Assembly (NCBI GenBank): GCA_900757865.1
Contig: CAAEPH010000031.1
Location: 62,001-126,000, forward strand
DNA from: an uncultured Sutterella sp.
GTDB lineage: Bacteria > Pseudomonadota > Gammaproteobacteria > Burkholderiales > Burkholderiaceae_F
Length of the DNA stretch: 64,000 nucleotides
Direction: 5' to 3'
Shown here: positions 16,151-25,364 of the stretch, piece by piece
Layout of the letters: the number at the start of each line of letters is the position of its first letter
How positions within the stretch are numbered: position 1 is the first letter of the stretch
Notes under the pieces: model-generated
What the model saw: the letters and a program-made list of their open reading frames with translations, nothing else
Told to the model about the DNA's origin: nothing
Database searches by the model: none
Program-made: the position numbers and the translations under genes

Positions 16151-16732
16151 CTAGCGCCGGGTTACACCGAGCGGCGGATTCGGCAAACACTCATCAATTA
16201 TCCCTTCCCTTCGCAACAAGGACAAAGTCTTTTCATTATCAGCAAAATCTTCTAGCTTGATCTTCCCACTTTCAATCCCCGCCTTAACAGCCGTTACGAC
16301 GCAGAAATGGCGGAGTTTGCCTTTATATTTCCGCTCTCTGTGGTCGAAGACTCGAAATCCCTCAACGGGTTTGAGACCCACCGCAACCCAAAGGTTGTCG
16401 CTCTCCGAAGGCGTCACTGGTGTGTTTTTCTCTTTCTCGGTGATATGGGGTGGTTCAATGGTGACAAAGAACAAGTTACCGAGCCGTGCAACCTCAATTT
16501 TTGCGCTTTTATCGCCAAACCAATCCACCTTGCTGCACTTTATTTGGTCCGCCACGGACTGTGAAAGCAAATCGCTAAATTGCTCATAGGCTTTAGGAAA
16601 TAACAGCCGTACACAGCTTCCCTGATTCGCCGCAAACTCTTGTACCTGTCGAATGTTATAAATTGACTGTGATAGGATTTGACTCATTGTTTCATATCCA
16701 GGAATGTTGATGTCTGGGGTCTGATCTTTCAA
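16151..16732 (-). CDS. Hypothetical protein, no family recognised
   Basis: 193 aa, soluble, with no signal peptide or membrane segment. The N-terminal half is helical (MSQILSQSIYNIRQVQEFAANQG, YEQFSDLLSQSVADQIKCSKVDW); the second half is beta-rich with FFVTIEPPHITEKEK and a short C-terminal Arg-rich end. Both the hsdM direction (same strand) and the tra direction (divergent) are adjacent, so it may belong to the defence cassette or be the last cargo gene before the transfer operon. The long hairpin just after it supports a separate transcript. Confidence 0.65.
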   Translation of the reverse strand: MKDQTPDINIPGYETMSQILSQSIYNIRQVQEFAANQGSCVRLLFPKAYEQFSDLLSQSVADQIKCSKVDWFGDKSAKIEVARLGNLFFVTIEPPHITEKEKNTPVTPSESDNLWVAVGLKPVEGFRVFDHRERKYKGKLRHFCVVTAVKAGIESGKIKLEDFADNEKTLSLLRREGIIDECLPNPPLGVTRR

Positions 16733-17007
16733 AACTAACTCCTCTTAGCAAAAATTTTCTTCCAAACAATTCGTTCTAACACATATAAATGAGTCAACCC
16801 GAACCTCGGCAAATCAGATTCTAACTAACTTACAGAAACATTCAGTCGACGGTAACTGAATATGATTAACTATCGTATAAATCCAATCTGGCCCTACTAT
16901 CGCGGGCGTTTTAAAATCTACTATTTTCTCCCTAGGGAAAAATAACTAAATGCAGATTACTTAATCTATATCAATAATTTTTTGTAATGTAAAGATTGCC
17001 TAAAATA

Positions 17008-17051
17008 CTCAGGCTGGGACATTTTTTGAAAGATTTAGGTATCAGCCTGAG
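17008..17051. promoter_or_regulatory. Interrupted 9-bp inverted repeat in the tra control region
   Basis: CTCAGGCTG at 17008-17016 and CAGCCTGAG at 17043-17051, separated by 26 bases. This could be a looped operator, a leader hairpin, or part of a transfer-origin-like structure. Confidence 0.45.
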
Positions 17052-17111
17052 CAAAATTAGGTACTAACCCTAAGGGTTTAATTGCAAAGCGACATCTGTT
17101 AAGGTTATCTC

Positions 17112-17126
17112 GTTCTTAAAAAGAAC
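17112..17126. promoter_or_regulatory. Short palindrome close to the first tra gene
   Basis: GTTCTT-AAA-AAGAAC, about 50 bases before the pilin start codon. The size fits a helix-turn-helix dimer site; no regulator gene is adjacent. Confidence 0.4.
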
Positions 17127-17178
17127 CAACCATTTCCGGCGCCTCTATGCGCGTTTTTTTCTAATTGGGGAGTTAACG

Positions 17179-17493
17179 ATGTCTCTTAAGAAACATTTCA
17201 AAAAAGCCCGTCACCTTTATGAGAAAGGTTCCATGATTGGTCTTCTCTGGGTTCTCAATAGCCCAGTCTTCGCAGCCGACCACGCCAACGACTTCGAAGG
17301 TCTTTACACCCAGCTCTTAGCTTGGACGTCCGGTAGCCTCGGTAAGAGTATTGCGCTTGTCTTCTTGTTGATCGGTATTGGCGTCGGCGCGCTTCGCGGT
17401 TCGATTTTGGGTGCGGTCACCTGCATTGCTGCAGCACTCTCGCTCGTCATCGTGCCGGGCGTCATTGATTCCATCTTTGGTGGATCGCTTTAA
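17179..17493 (+). CDS. traA: Putative F-type conjugative pilin (TraA-like)
   Basis: 104 aa. A long positively charged leader (KKHFKKARHLYEKG), a hydrophobic stretch and a cleavage site PVFAA|D give a mature protein of about 70 residues. That is the size of F pilin, whose leader is likewise unusually long. The mature part has two hydrophobic helices (IALVFLLIGIGVGALRGSILGAV, and AALSLVIVPGVIDSI) separated by a short basic loop, as in TraA/VirB2 pilins. It is the first gene of the cluster, directly before traL, as in F. Assignment rests on size, topology and position. Confidence 0.75.
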   Translation: MSLKKHFKKARHLYEKGSMIGLLWVLNSPVFAADHANDFEGLYTQLLAWTSGSLGKSIALVFLLIGIGVGALRGSILGAVTCIAAALSLVIVPGVIDSIFGGSL

Positions 17494-17495
17494 CC

Positions 17496-17774
17496 ATGTC
17501 GCTACCAGGTGTACCGGTCCCGGAAGGCTTGGACGATTCGCCACGTGTGCTCTTTTGGTCAATTGACGTGCTCGTGGTAAGTTCCACCATTCTCTTTGCG
17601 TTTGCGCTCTTTGATCACCCTTTAATCGGAGTGGTTTTAGCAACCATCGCTGGGTGGTGGTTCGAGAGAAAACTCGGCCATCTTTCCGCCCTTCTCACCT
17701 TTTCGCACTGGTATTTGGGGCTTGCGCCATTTAAACGCATTCCCCGCTCGTACCAGCGCTACTTCATTGGTTAA
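17496..17774 (+). CDS. traL: Type IV conjugative transfer protein TraL
   Basis: 92 aa. It follows the TraL pattern: PEGLDDSPRVLFWSIDVL, then a hydrophobic hairpin (VVSSTILFAFALF ... LIGVVLATIAGWW), FERKL, and a C-terminal HWYLGLAPFKRIPRSYQRYFIG that resembles the YWYLP...P.S..R...G end of F TraL. It is a small inner-membrane (VirB3-like) component needed for pilus assembly. It starts two bases after the pilin stop codon. Confidence 0.85.
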   Translation: MSLPGVPVPEGLDDSPRVLFWSIDVLVVSSTILFAFALFDHPLIGVVLATIAGWWFERKLGHLSALLTFSHWYLGLAPFKRIPRSYQRYFIG

Positions 17775-18099
17775 TCGGCAAAACCAGCGTTCTTCGGTTC
17801 GCTCTTTCGTTTTGCCACCACAAAGTCGCTCGTGACCAAAGTCCCTTACAGCCAACCAAGTTCCATCGTCTGTCTGTCACTTTCCTCGCGAGCGCGATAA
17901 AAGATTTTATTTTTCCCTTCGTGAACCTCTCAGCTCCGGGCTGACATTCTTCATCGTAAGGGAGCTTCTTTTGTTACAAGCCACGCGCCGGATGCACCCT
18001 TGGTCTTTGGTCAAGACCTAGTACGTCAAGCATTGATCGGTCACGTTTGAAACATAAGAAGTTTGGGGTTCGTGTTTTCTTTTAATAGGTTCAGCCACC
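17775..18099 (+). other. Gene-free gap between traL and traE
   Basis: 325 bases inside an otherwise tightly packed operon, with no ORF showing a family signal. It contains a GGTCTT-TGGTC-AAGACC hairpin (18002-18018). The gap could hold an internal promoter or mRNA processing site separating abundant pilin mRNA from the rest, but no promoter is clear. Confidence 0.4.
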
Positions 18100-18702
18100 A
18101 TGACGCCCTTTACCGCCATCGCTGCCGAACGGCTTTCGGTGAGGCATGTCTTTGTCCTCACGCTCGTGTGTTCTCTTCTCACCAATGTCGCCTTAGGTGT
18201 AGCGTTGATCGTGAGGCAACCCTCCACACGTACCATCATTGTTCCTCCAACGTTAGCCCAAGAGCGTGAAGTCTGGAGCTTTACCGACAACGGTCCCAAT
18301 GAAGCTTACTTAGGTCGCTGGGCGAGCCATCTTCTCTCGCTACTCACCGACTTAACACCCGCCACCGTGGCGCATCAGCGTGAAACCCTTCTTCAAAACG
18401 TTCACCCCAGTTACTTCGCGCACTTGGAAACCGAGCTCTTGAACGAAGCGCAACGCATTAATCGTGATCGCTTATCAACCTACTTCACGCCACTTGAAAT
18501 GAGCGTGGACGCCAAGGCCCTTACCGTGGGCTTTAACGGTGAACTCGCCGTTTTGATTGGCGACTCAGTCACCAAACGCGAACTCAAACATTTCACCCTT
18601 CAATTTACGCAAACCGCGGGACGGTTATCGCTCTCGCGGGTGGACTCCCGATCCCTCTCTCAAAAAGAGCGTCAGCGCCTCGAGCGCCAATCAACGTCCT
18701 AA
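18100..18702 (+). CDS. traE: Type IV conjugative transfer protein TraE
   Basis: 200 aa. One N-terminal membrane helix (HVFVLTLVCSLLTNVALGVALIV) is followed by a periplasmic NTF2-like domain, the VirB8-type architecture: TIIVPPTLAQEREVWSFTDNGPNEAYLGRWASHLLSLLTDLTPATV, then FTPLEMSVDAKALTVGFNGEL, and a closing FTLQFTQTAGRLSLSRVDSR. TraE links the inner-membrane platform to the TraB/TraK/TraV core. It is in canonical order after traL. Confidence 0.88.
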   Translation: MTPFTAIAAERLSVRHVFVLTLVCSLLTNVALGVALIVRQPSTRTIIVPPTLAQEREVWSFTDNGPNEAYLGRWASHLLSLLTDLTPATVAHQRETLLQNVHPSYFAHLETELLNEAQRINRDRLSTYFTPLEMSVDAKALTVGFNGELAVLIGDSVTKRELKHFTLQFTQTAGRLSLSRVDSRSLSQKERQRLERQSTS

Positions 18703-18895
18703 CCCCTTCACCCCTTTATAGCAAACGAGCGTTGTGTTTTTAACCCAATGCTTTAGGGGAGGCTTGGCCTTTTTGGGTCTTTTTTGCTCAGGAAAAGCCT
18801 TGTTGGACGCTTTTTGATTTTCAGACGCTTGATGTCTCGTCAACCCCTTTTTCACTCCGTTAAGGATGTTTTTTCACTTTTAGGATACGCCTACC
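18703..18895 (+). other. Short gene-free gap between traE and traK
   Basis: 193 T-rich bases with several TTTTT runs but no clear hairpin. No gene is supported. Confidence 0.35.
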
Positions 18896-19774
18896 ATGCT
18901 CTCACGATGGTTTAAACCCCTTTCTCAGTTGGTGCGCCGTGCGTTACGCACCGAGGCCAACAGCAAGAAAACGAAATCCCTCTTTCGCCTTCCGTCGCTC
19001 GCCCCCTCTCACGGTGTCGTGGATTGGTGGCCAGCGCTCATCCTCGCAGGAGCCCTTGGCACCAGTGGCTTTATTTCAGAAGCGGAGGCAAGCGACTTTC
19101 GCGTACGTGCCACCGAGCCCTTGCACTACACCATTGCGCTTGATACCACAACGATGATTTCGGTCGCGAACGACCGTATTGCCAACGCGGTCTATGACAA
19201 CCGTGCCCTCGAAGTGAAAACGCAAAGTGATGCGGGACGTCTGTTTGTTGTTCCGTCTGGCGTTGAGCCCACCACACTTTTTATCACGACCGAGCGTGGT
19301 GATGCGATCGAACTTGTCCTTCAGGCGCTCCCTCACGCCAAAGCCAAAACCATCGTGCTCGAGCGGCAAGACTCTGCCCCTGCGACTCAAGCGCGTCCGG
19401 CTGAAGATCCTCGTGCCGGCTTGCGCCCGCTTTATAACGGTGACTACATCGGGTCGCTAAAAGCCATGCTCATGGCCGTTACCGCTCGCGATCCCGAACG
19501 CGTAGCAGTGCTCGAGCGCGAAGCCATGTCGCCCGATGTGGAGAGTTTTCTCGCCAGACTCAAAGCGCAGTCGCCCGTGAAGCCCACCGCGGTCACGATC
19601 TGGGGAACGGAACACTACACCGCTACCGTGGTGCGTCTCGCGCACGGCGGTCTCAAGCCCGTGGTGCTCAACCTTAAACATTTAACGCAAGGTTTGATCG
19701 CCGCAGCGGCTGTCGATCGGCAACTGTTGCGCCCGGGTGACATCGCCACCTTAACGATTGTGGAGCATCGGTAA
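18896..19774 (+). CDS. traK: Type IV secretion outer-core protein TraK
   Basis: 292 aa. A long basic N-terminus precedes a signal-like segment (WWPALILAGALGTSGFISEAEAS). The periplasmic beta-rich part has the TraK/secretin-like flow: DTTTMISVANDRIANAVYDNRALEVKTQSDAGRLFVVPSG, then TLFITTERGDAIELVLQALP, and a C-terminal VNLKHLTQ...LLRPGDIATLTIVEHR. TraK (VirB9-like) binds the lipoprotein TraV and TraB in the envelope-spanning core. It overlaps the traB start by one base. Confidence 0.85.
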   Translation: MLSRWFKPLSQLVRRALRTEANSKKTKSLFRLPSLAPSHGVVDWWPALILAGALGTSGFISEAEASDFRVRATEPLHYTIALDTTTMISVANDRIANAVYDNRALEVKTQSDAGRLFVVPSGVEPTTLFITTERGDAIELVLQALPHAKAKTIVLERQDSAPATQARPAEDPRAGLRPLYNGDYIGSLKAMLMAVTARDPERVAVLEREAMSPDVESFLARLKAQSPVKPTAVTIWGTEHYTATVVRLAHGGLKPVVLNLKHLTQGLIAAAAVDRQLLRPGDIATLTIVEHR

Positions 19775-21282
19775 TGGCTATGAAGGAAACCTACAGAACG
19801 TCTCAAGAGAACGCATCGCGTCCTGACCATCGTTACGTGAAATTGAAGCAGTACGGCATTTTAGGTGGCGTCGGGGTCCTTATCGTCAGTGGCTTGGGGC
19901 TTTACTTGGCGCACGACGCGGAGAGCGTGACGCCCACCAAGTCGATCAGTGTGCCTCGGTTTTCGTTAACCGAGCATGCGGACCGCGATACGTTTTATGC
20001 AAGATACGACGCGCGCTTTGCCGACATGGAGTTGCAGTTGAGCAAACTCAACACGCTCATGACCAAGTACCACGAGTCGATGGCCAAGATTGACCAAGGT
20101 CTAGAGGGGCTCGCTCAAACCGTCAAAAACCACCAGGCGGCGCTCGAGACGCTTCAGAGTGAAACCCAACGCTTGAGCGAAGTGACCGTCAACGATGAAA
20201 AACGATCTCAACCCGGCGCCTTGGCCCAAGGGTTGCAAAACGAATTGTTAGCTGATCAGGCCGATCTCTTTAGTTCGGACGCTTCTCGACGCGCCAATCA
20301 CCCCACGGTATCGAGTGCAACCCCAGAGACCATCGCTTCAGGACACCTCACCGAGATTCGTTTTGCCCTGCCCGCCGCGCGTGAGTCCACAGAGGCGAAA
20401 CCCAACACAAACACGGCAAGCACCGCTGGGACACCTGTTCAGACACTCGCTTCACCCGCAGTGGTGTCTAGCGAAAAGAACAGGCCCACCACCGGCCCTC
20501 GCGTGGGACCGTCTCCGTACCTCAAGCCGGACACACCGCTGCCACTTAACCGAGCGCAAGGTGCTCAAGACTATGTGGCCGCGGGGAGTTTTGTTAAAGG
20601 CGCGTTGCTTACTGGGGTCTATACCCCGACGGGGGCAGGCGCTGCGTCACTACCCATGCCCGTGATGATTCGGCTAACCGACAACGCCATTCTTCCGAAT
20701 AAACAACGTGCCAAGTTAAAAGGGTGTTTTCTCACCGGTGCGGCGACGGGGGATCTCTCTAGCGAGCGCATTCACGTGCGACTGGATCGTCTGAGTTGTA
20801 TGCGCCCTGACGGCTCCGCGCTTGACGTCAAAGTCGCGGGTTATGCCGTCGGTGAAGACGGCAAAGTGGGCTTGCGTGGAAAATTGATTACCCGTTCGGG
20901 TCAAGCTGTGGCGAGCGCCATTTCGGTGGGACTCTTGGGCGGCGTGGGCCGTGCGATGAGTTTGTCGAGCGAAGACACCACCACGTCGATTACCGGCACA
21001 CAAACCACCACGGTGAAAAACGCCTGGGTCAATGGTTTAGGTCGCGGGATGTCTGATGCGATGAATCGCCTCGTGGATTACTACTTGAAGGTCGCCGATC
21101 GGATCTTCCCGGTCTTGGAAATCTCAAGCGGCCGCATGGTGGATGTTGTCTTCTCACAAGGCGTGTTGCTCTCAAACGGCGACGCGCAAGGACCAAGACC
21201 CAACCCGTCATCGCGCTCTTCGCGTGCTTTGCCCTCTTCACAGTCTACGGCCTCTTCGGCCTCCTCAGCGTTCGTGCCATGA
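19774..21282 (+). CDS. traB: Type IV secretion scaffold protein TraB
   Basis: 502 aa. One N-terminal membrane helix (YGILGGVGVLIVSGLGLYLAH), a coiled coil (MELQLSKLNTLMTKYHESMAKIDQGLEGLAQTVKN) and a Pro/Thr/Ser-rich linker precede the conserved VirB10-type barrel. Barrel motifs include AAGSFVKGALLTGVYTPTG, PVMIRLTDNAILPN, LKGCFLTGAATGDLSSER and GLRGKLITRSGQ. TraB spans the periplasm from inner to outer membrane. Start and order (K-B-V) are canonical. Confidence 0.93.
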   Translation: MAMKETYRTSQENASRPDHRYVKLKQYGILGGVGVLIVSGLGLYLAHDAESVTPTKSISVPRFSLTEHADRDTFYARYDARFADMELQLSKLNTLMTKYHESMAKIDQGLEGLAQTVKNHQAALETLQSETQRLSEVTVNDEKRSQPGALAQGLQNELLADQADLFSSDASRRANHPTVSSATPETIASGHLTEIRFALPAARESTEAKPNTNTASTAGTPVQTLASPAVVSSEKNRPTTGPRVGPSPYLKPDTPLPLNRAQGAQDYVAAGSFVKGALLTGVYTPTGAGAASLPMPVMIRLTDNAILPNKQRAKLKGCFLTGAATGDLSSERIHVRLDRLSCMRPDGSALDVKVAGYAVGEDGKVGLRGKLITRSGQAVASAISVGLLGGVGRAMSLSSEDTTTSITGTQTTTVKNAWVNGLGRGMSDAMNRLVDYYLKVADRIFPVLEISSGRMVDVVFSQGVLLSNGDAQGPRPNPSSRSSRALPSSQSTASSASSAFVP

Positions 21283-21387
21283 GGGGCTCCTTAGTCGCCT
21301 TCGATGCCGATGGATGGCTTAAACGTGGCCTTGATAGCGCCTCTTTGCCCATTTTTGCTTTTTGATTATTGTTGTAGAAATCCTGCC

Positions 21388-22578
21388 ATGTTATCTCTTT
21401 TGTCTTCTAACGCGGTCTTCTCAATCGTCTCGTCTCCCTTTACCCCCGGTTCGAACCCACACGTTCGATCTTGCGCTCTCGGGCTTGGTCTGAAGACCCT
21501 CACCCTTCTTGTCGCGACGTTGTCCCTCACGGGCTGCGGCTCCATCACGGGGCTCGATGCCGGGGAGACATTCTCCTGCGATGTCCCCAACGGCGTGCCT
21601 TGTCAGTCACTTCAAAAGGCTTACCAACAAACGCTCATTGATGAACACAATGCTCAACTCGCGAAATTGAATAGCCGTTCCACAGCCGTCATGCAGCCTC
21701 TTGACACAGACGGTAAACCCCAAGACTCCATGCACAACGCGCTTCAGCGCATCAACGCGCCACTTACGCCTGTGACCGACCGTGACGTCATGGATCCGCG
21801 ATTGCGCTTTGTCTCGAGCACCGGGGATGAAGTCCTCTCGCTTCCTAAACGCGTTCCCGAATCCGTTTTGACGCTTTTTGTCGCCCCATGGACCGATCAA
21901 GACGGCGACTTGCACGAAGGGGAAACCGTTTACGTCACGGTACGCGCGTCGCGCTGGGCCGAAGGCGGTCGGCGTGCGGCGTTGGCGTCCGCACCCACGT
22001 GGACCACCGTCGCTGATGTCACACCCGCCGCGTCGCCTGCGGGTTATGCCACCAGTGCGCAACCGCACACCCACGGGCTTTACACCTCGTACGAACAAAG
22101 CGCCAGACAACCCACCGAAACCGAACTTTTGGCACGGCGTCGAGAAGCCAAAGCCCAACGTTGGCGCCAAGAGGCCAATGCCAAGACCATAGCCGCTTAT
22201 GTGGAAACGCAACCCAAGACGTCCACCCCACCCTGCACGATTGACACCGTGTCTTTTTCGGCTTGGCGCGCTGATCGTGAAGCTGGTGAGGACAGCACTG
22301 TCGCTCAAAACCTTCCCACCAACCTCTTTGAAGGTGCCAAGGCCCTCTCCCGCGAAGCCGCTCACGTCGCTCGAAACACCCTCACGGAGTCGGGAAACCA
22401 GCCCACGCTCTCATCCGTCCAGCCATTCACAAACTGTGATCAAGATGCACACGACGTCGCCCGCGCTCAATCCCAGCTTCTCGATTCGCAAGGTGACGCC
22501 GTCTCAACCCAAGCGGCGGCGTTGGAGCAAGCAGAACAACAACCTTCTTCATTAAACCCGAAGGAGGTCACGCCATGA
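21388..22578 (+). CDS. traV: Type IV secretion lipoprotein TraV
   Basis: 396 aa from the ATG at 21388; the frame is open from 21304 but that extension is unlikely. A long N-region leads to a hydrophobic stretch and lipobox SLTGC (Cys50). Immediately after, FSCDVPNGVPCQSLQKAYQ matches the TraV Cys pair motif. The rest is much longer than F TraV (171 aa): a charged, low-complexity extension rich in Ala/Thr/Gln. TraV is the VirB7-like lipoprotein that anchors the core complex. It overlaps traC by four bases (ATGA). Confidence 0.87.
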   Translation: MLSLLSSNAVFSIVSSPFTPGSNPHVRSCALGLGLKTLTLLVATLSLTGCGSITGLDAGETFSCDVPNGVPCQSLQKAYQQTLIDEHNAQLAKLNSRSTAVMQPLDTDGKPQDSMHNALQRINAPLTPVTDRDVMDPRLRFVSSTGDEVLSLPKRVPESVLTLFVAPWTDQDGDLHEGETVYVTVRASRWAEGGRRAALASAPTWTTVADVTPAASPAGYATSAQPHTHGLYTSYEQSARQPTETELLARRREAKAQRWRQEANAKTIAAYVETQPKTSTPPCTIDTVSFSAWRADREAGEDSTVAQNLPTNLFEGAKALSREAAHVARNTLTESGNQPTLSSVQPFTNCDQDAHDVARAQSQLLDSQGDAVSTQAAALEQAEQQPSSLNPKEVTP

Positions 22579-25364
22579 TGACGTGGAACCGACTCTTTGG
22601 CAAACGACGTCCGTCGAGCGTTTCAAACGGCGAGGCAACAAAAACGCCTCAATCGGGCTCGACTTCACCGTCATCCCCATCATCCACAACCTCTTCAACC
22701 TCGTCCGCTAAAGCGAGCTCTTGGAGTCAACGTCTTATGCAAAGTCTTTTTCAGCCTTTTTGTTGGGAAGGGAACGTTCACGTCACATCCGGTTTTCCGG
22801 GGTTTACGCCAGGTGACATTCGACACTTCGACCGTCTTGCGCAGCTTCTTCCCTACGAATCCATTGACGAGGAGGGCCTCATCACGCTCAAAGGACGCAG
22901 TGAAGAGACCCCGGAGGGGATGGGTTTTGTGATTGAGTTGCGCCCACAAACGGGTGCCAACACCGCCCTTCAAGCTGAAATCATTGGTCTGACCGACAGC
23001 CTCCCCGTGGGGAGCGTCTTGGCGATTAGCACCTACGCCTCCCCCATGGTGGAAGGGCAACTCTATTGGTTAACGCCAGACGCGTCAGACCTTAAAGCCC
23101 GCGCGAGCCACGTTCCGCTCCCTGCGCTTTCGCCCGACACCGTGGCTCTGCTCGATACGGTTAACGCGGCCGAGCGCGCTCACTTGCTCTCACTCTCGCA
23201 AGGTAACGCACGCTCGAGCGCGAGCTTACCGGTTCGTCACTTTCGCGTTTGGGTCTCGTGCGTCATTCCTTGGGACGGACGCAAAGGGGAAGCGTTTCGC
23301 GAGATGGTCTTGGAGCGCCGTCAAGCGATGGCGACGATTCTACAAAACACCGCGCTCTTTAAGGGCTTTTGGGGTGGTGACTTGCTAGTCGCCACCATGG
23401 CTGAACTCTTGGCGCCCCATTTAGCGCAACGCGGTGAATTGATTCGCCCGGCCTACACCCCATACGAGGCGTTAAGCGAGCAGATGACGCTGCCGGACAC
23501 CGAAGTAACGGTCTTAAAACGCAGCATTTGTTTTCAAGATCACGCGCGGCACGACGCCTTTGCCACGAGCCACGTGCTGACGCACTATCCCAGCCCCTGG
23601 AACCTCTTTAGTGCGAGTGAACTCTTGGGTTCGGTTGACAGAGGCGGGTCCCAAATCCCCAGCGCCTTCATTATGACGAGCATTTGTCGCGTCTTGGACG
23701 AAAAGGACGAGCGCATCAAAGCGCAGACGCACCGTGTGCGTGCGCTCCAAATGGCGCAAACGCCGCTCTCTACCCTCACGCCCTACTACCACGACAAAGC
23801 CAAAGCGTGGCGACAGGCCGAAATGAGTTTCACCGGATGGGGCGGTCTGCAAGATACGTGCCACATTCTCACCACCTTTGCGCGCCCGGGAAGCGCTTCA
23901 CTCACAAACGAAGCACTCATGGCCTTAGCGCGTGCCCAAGGCGGGGAGTGGCGTCCCATGACCGGGATTCACCCCCTGGGGCTCATGAGCCATTGGCCAG
24001 CAGCGGTGGGTCCGCTTTTGGCGAACGATCTAAAAACCGCCGGGATTTTACACCGTTGCTCGGGCGCGTCCGCGACAGCCGGTTCTGGCCTCGTCCTTGA
24101 TTGGCAAGGGATGCCTCGCCGCGCCGATCGCGAGCGCCCGACGCCACTTTTTACACTCGTTTCGCGCCGAGGGGAATTGATGCCCATTGACCCCTTTGCC
24201 AATCGTGCGGGCGGGTACTCCATGGCGATTGTCGGGATGCCGGGCTCAGGGAAAAGCCTTTTGATGAACCAAATCGCGTTTTCCGTTTTGCTTCGAGGCG
24301 GTGCCGTGTGGGTGATCGACGTGGGTCGCAGTTACGAGAAAACCGCCGACCTTTTTGACGGTGACTTTCTGGAGTTTTCGTCTGAAAGCGTCTGGAACCT
24401 TAACCCCTTGCAACTCTTGCGCGGTGAAAACGGCGTGGAGAATTTGGACGACGTGGTGGCGATTCTCTGTGAACTCCTTCATCCTACCTCGCCCATGCCC
24501 GACTTTGAACAAAGCGTACTCACGCGGCTCGTCACCCAAGCGCACCGAGAGGCGATGAAAGACGGGCGCGTTGCCACCCTTAAAGACGTGGATGCATTGC
24601 TCGAAATCGAAGCCTCGCAAGACCGGCGACTCGCCGATTTGCATTGCGAAATGGCCCCTTACCTTGGGCCCTTTGCCAAATGGTTTGATGGCACGGGACG
24701 CGACTTGGCGTTCACGAACCGCTTTACGGTGCTGGAGCTTGAAGGCTTGTCCGCTCACCCGGCGCTTCGCCAAGCCGTGCTCATGATGATCATGATGGTT
24801 GTCGAACGCAAAATGGCAGAAGACCGGACCACGATTAAGACGGTGTTGATTGACGAAGCGTGGGACTTGATGGGGCACGGTCATTCCGCACGCTTTATCG
24901 AATCGGGCTTTCGCCGGGCACGTAAACACAAAGGTGGCTTTGTTGTCGCCACCCAGTCGCTAGCTGACTTTTGGTCCAGTCCCGCCGCTCGCGCTGCGTG
25001 GAGCTGTGCCGATACCCGACTCTTTTTGCGTCAAGACGTCGATCAGGTCGCGAGCCTTAAAGCCAAAGGCGAATTTATCGAAGATGACGCCTGCTTATCG
25101 GTATTGCGAAGCCTCACCACCGTGGCAGGACAGTATTCCGAAATGTTAGTGAAAGTGGGCGATCTACCGCCCGCTGTCGGGCGCTTAACGCTCGATCGAC
25201 TCTCGCAATTGCTCTTTGGCTCGAACCCCGTGGAAGTTGCTGCCATTAACGCCTGGCGTCGAGCTGGCGCGGATATCTTGACCGCTCTTCAGGCTGTGGC
25301 GCGTGGTGAGATGCACCCCACAAGTGGTGAGCTTCCCGTGAACACCCAGGAGACGCAGGTATGA
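22575..25364 (+). CDS. traC: Type IV secretion ATPase TraC
   Basis: 929 aa. A Ser/Thr-rich N-terminus, then the TraC_F N-terminal domain, then a VirB4-type motor: Walker A GMPGSGKSLLMNQ near residue 553 and Walker B TVLIDEAWDLM near 755, followed by ESGFRRARKHKGGFVVATQSLADF. It powers pilus extension and retraction from the cytoplasmic face. The size is slightly above F TraC (875 aa). Coupled to traV by overlap; the next start also overlaps (ATGA). Confidence 0.95.
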   Translation: MMTWNRLFGKRRPSSVSNGEATKTPQSGSTSPSSPSSTTSSTSSAKASSWSQRLMQSLFQPFCWEGNVHVTSGFPGFTPGDIRHFDRLAQLLPYESIDEEGLITLKGRSEETPEGMGFVIELRPQTGANTALQAEIIGLTDSLPVGSVLAISTYASPMVEGQLYWLTPDASDLKARASHVPLPALSPDTVALLDTVNAAERAHLLSLSQGNARSSASLPVRHFRVWVSCVIPWDGRKGEAFREMVLERRQAMATILQNTALFKGFWGGDLLVATMAELLAPHLAQRGELIRPAYTPYEALSEQMTLPDTEVTVLKRSICFQDHARHDAFATSHVLTHYPSPWNLFSASELLGSVDRGGSQIPSAFIMTSICRVLDEKDERIKAQTHRVRALQMAQTPLSTLTPYYHDKAKAWRQAEMSFTGWGGLQDTCHILTTFARPGSASLTNEALMALARAQGGEWRPMTGIHPLGLMSHWPAAVGPLLANDLKTAGILHRCSGASATAGSGLVLDWQGMPRRADRERPTPLFTLVSRRGELMPIDPFANRAGGYSMAIVGMPGSGKSLLMNQIAFSVLLRGGAVWVIDVGRSYEKTADLFDGDFLEFSSESVWNLNPLQLLRGENGVENLDDVVAILCELLHPTSPMPDFEQSVLTRLVTQAHREAMKDGRVATLKDVDALLEIEASQDRRLADLHCEMAPYLGPFAKWFDGTGRDLAFTNRFTVLELEGLSAHPALRQAVLMMIMMVVERKMAEDRTTIKTVLIDEAWDLMGHGHSARFIESGFRRARKHKGGFVVATQSLADFWSSPAARAAWSCADTRLFLRQDVDQVASLKAKGEFIEDDACLSVLRSLTTVAGQYSEMLVKVGDLPPAVGRLTLDRLSQLLFGSNPVEVAAINAWRRAGADILTALQAVARGEMHPTSGELPVNTQETQV

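Larger units (their letters stand above)
16733..17178. other. AT-rich control region upstream of the tra operon
   Basis: About 446 bases, clearly richer in A/T than the genes beside it, between divergent genes. It must hold the promoters of the hypothetical gene (minus) and the tra operon (plus). Two inverted repeats are listed separately. No oriT family is recognised and no relaxase gene is nearby to compare with. Confidence 0.6.

Noticed and set aside
21607..22365. 252-codon minus-strand reading frame
   Set aside because: Opposite traV in a GC-rich codon context; Gly/Arg-rich, no domain, no ribosome site.
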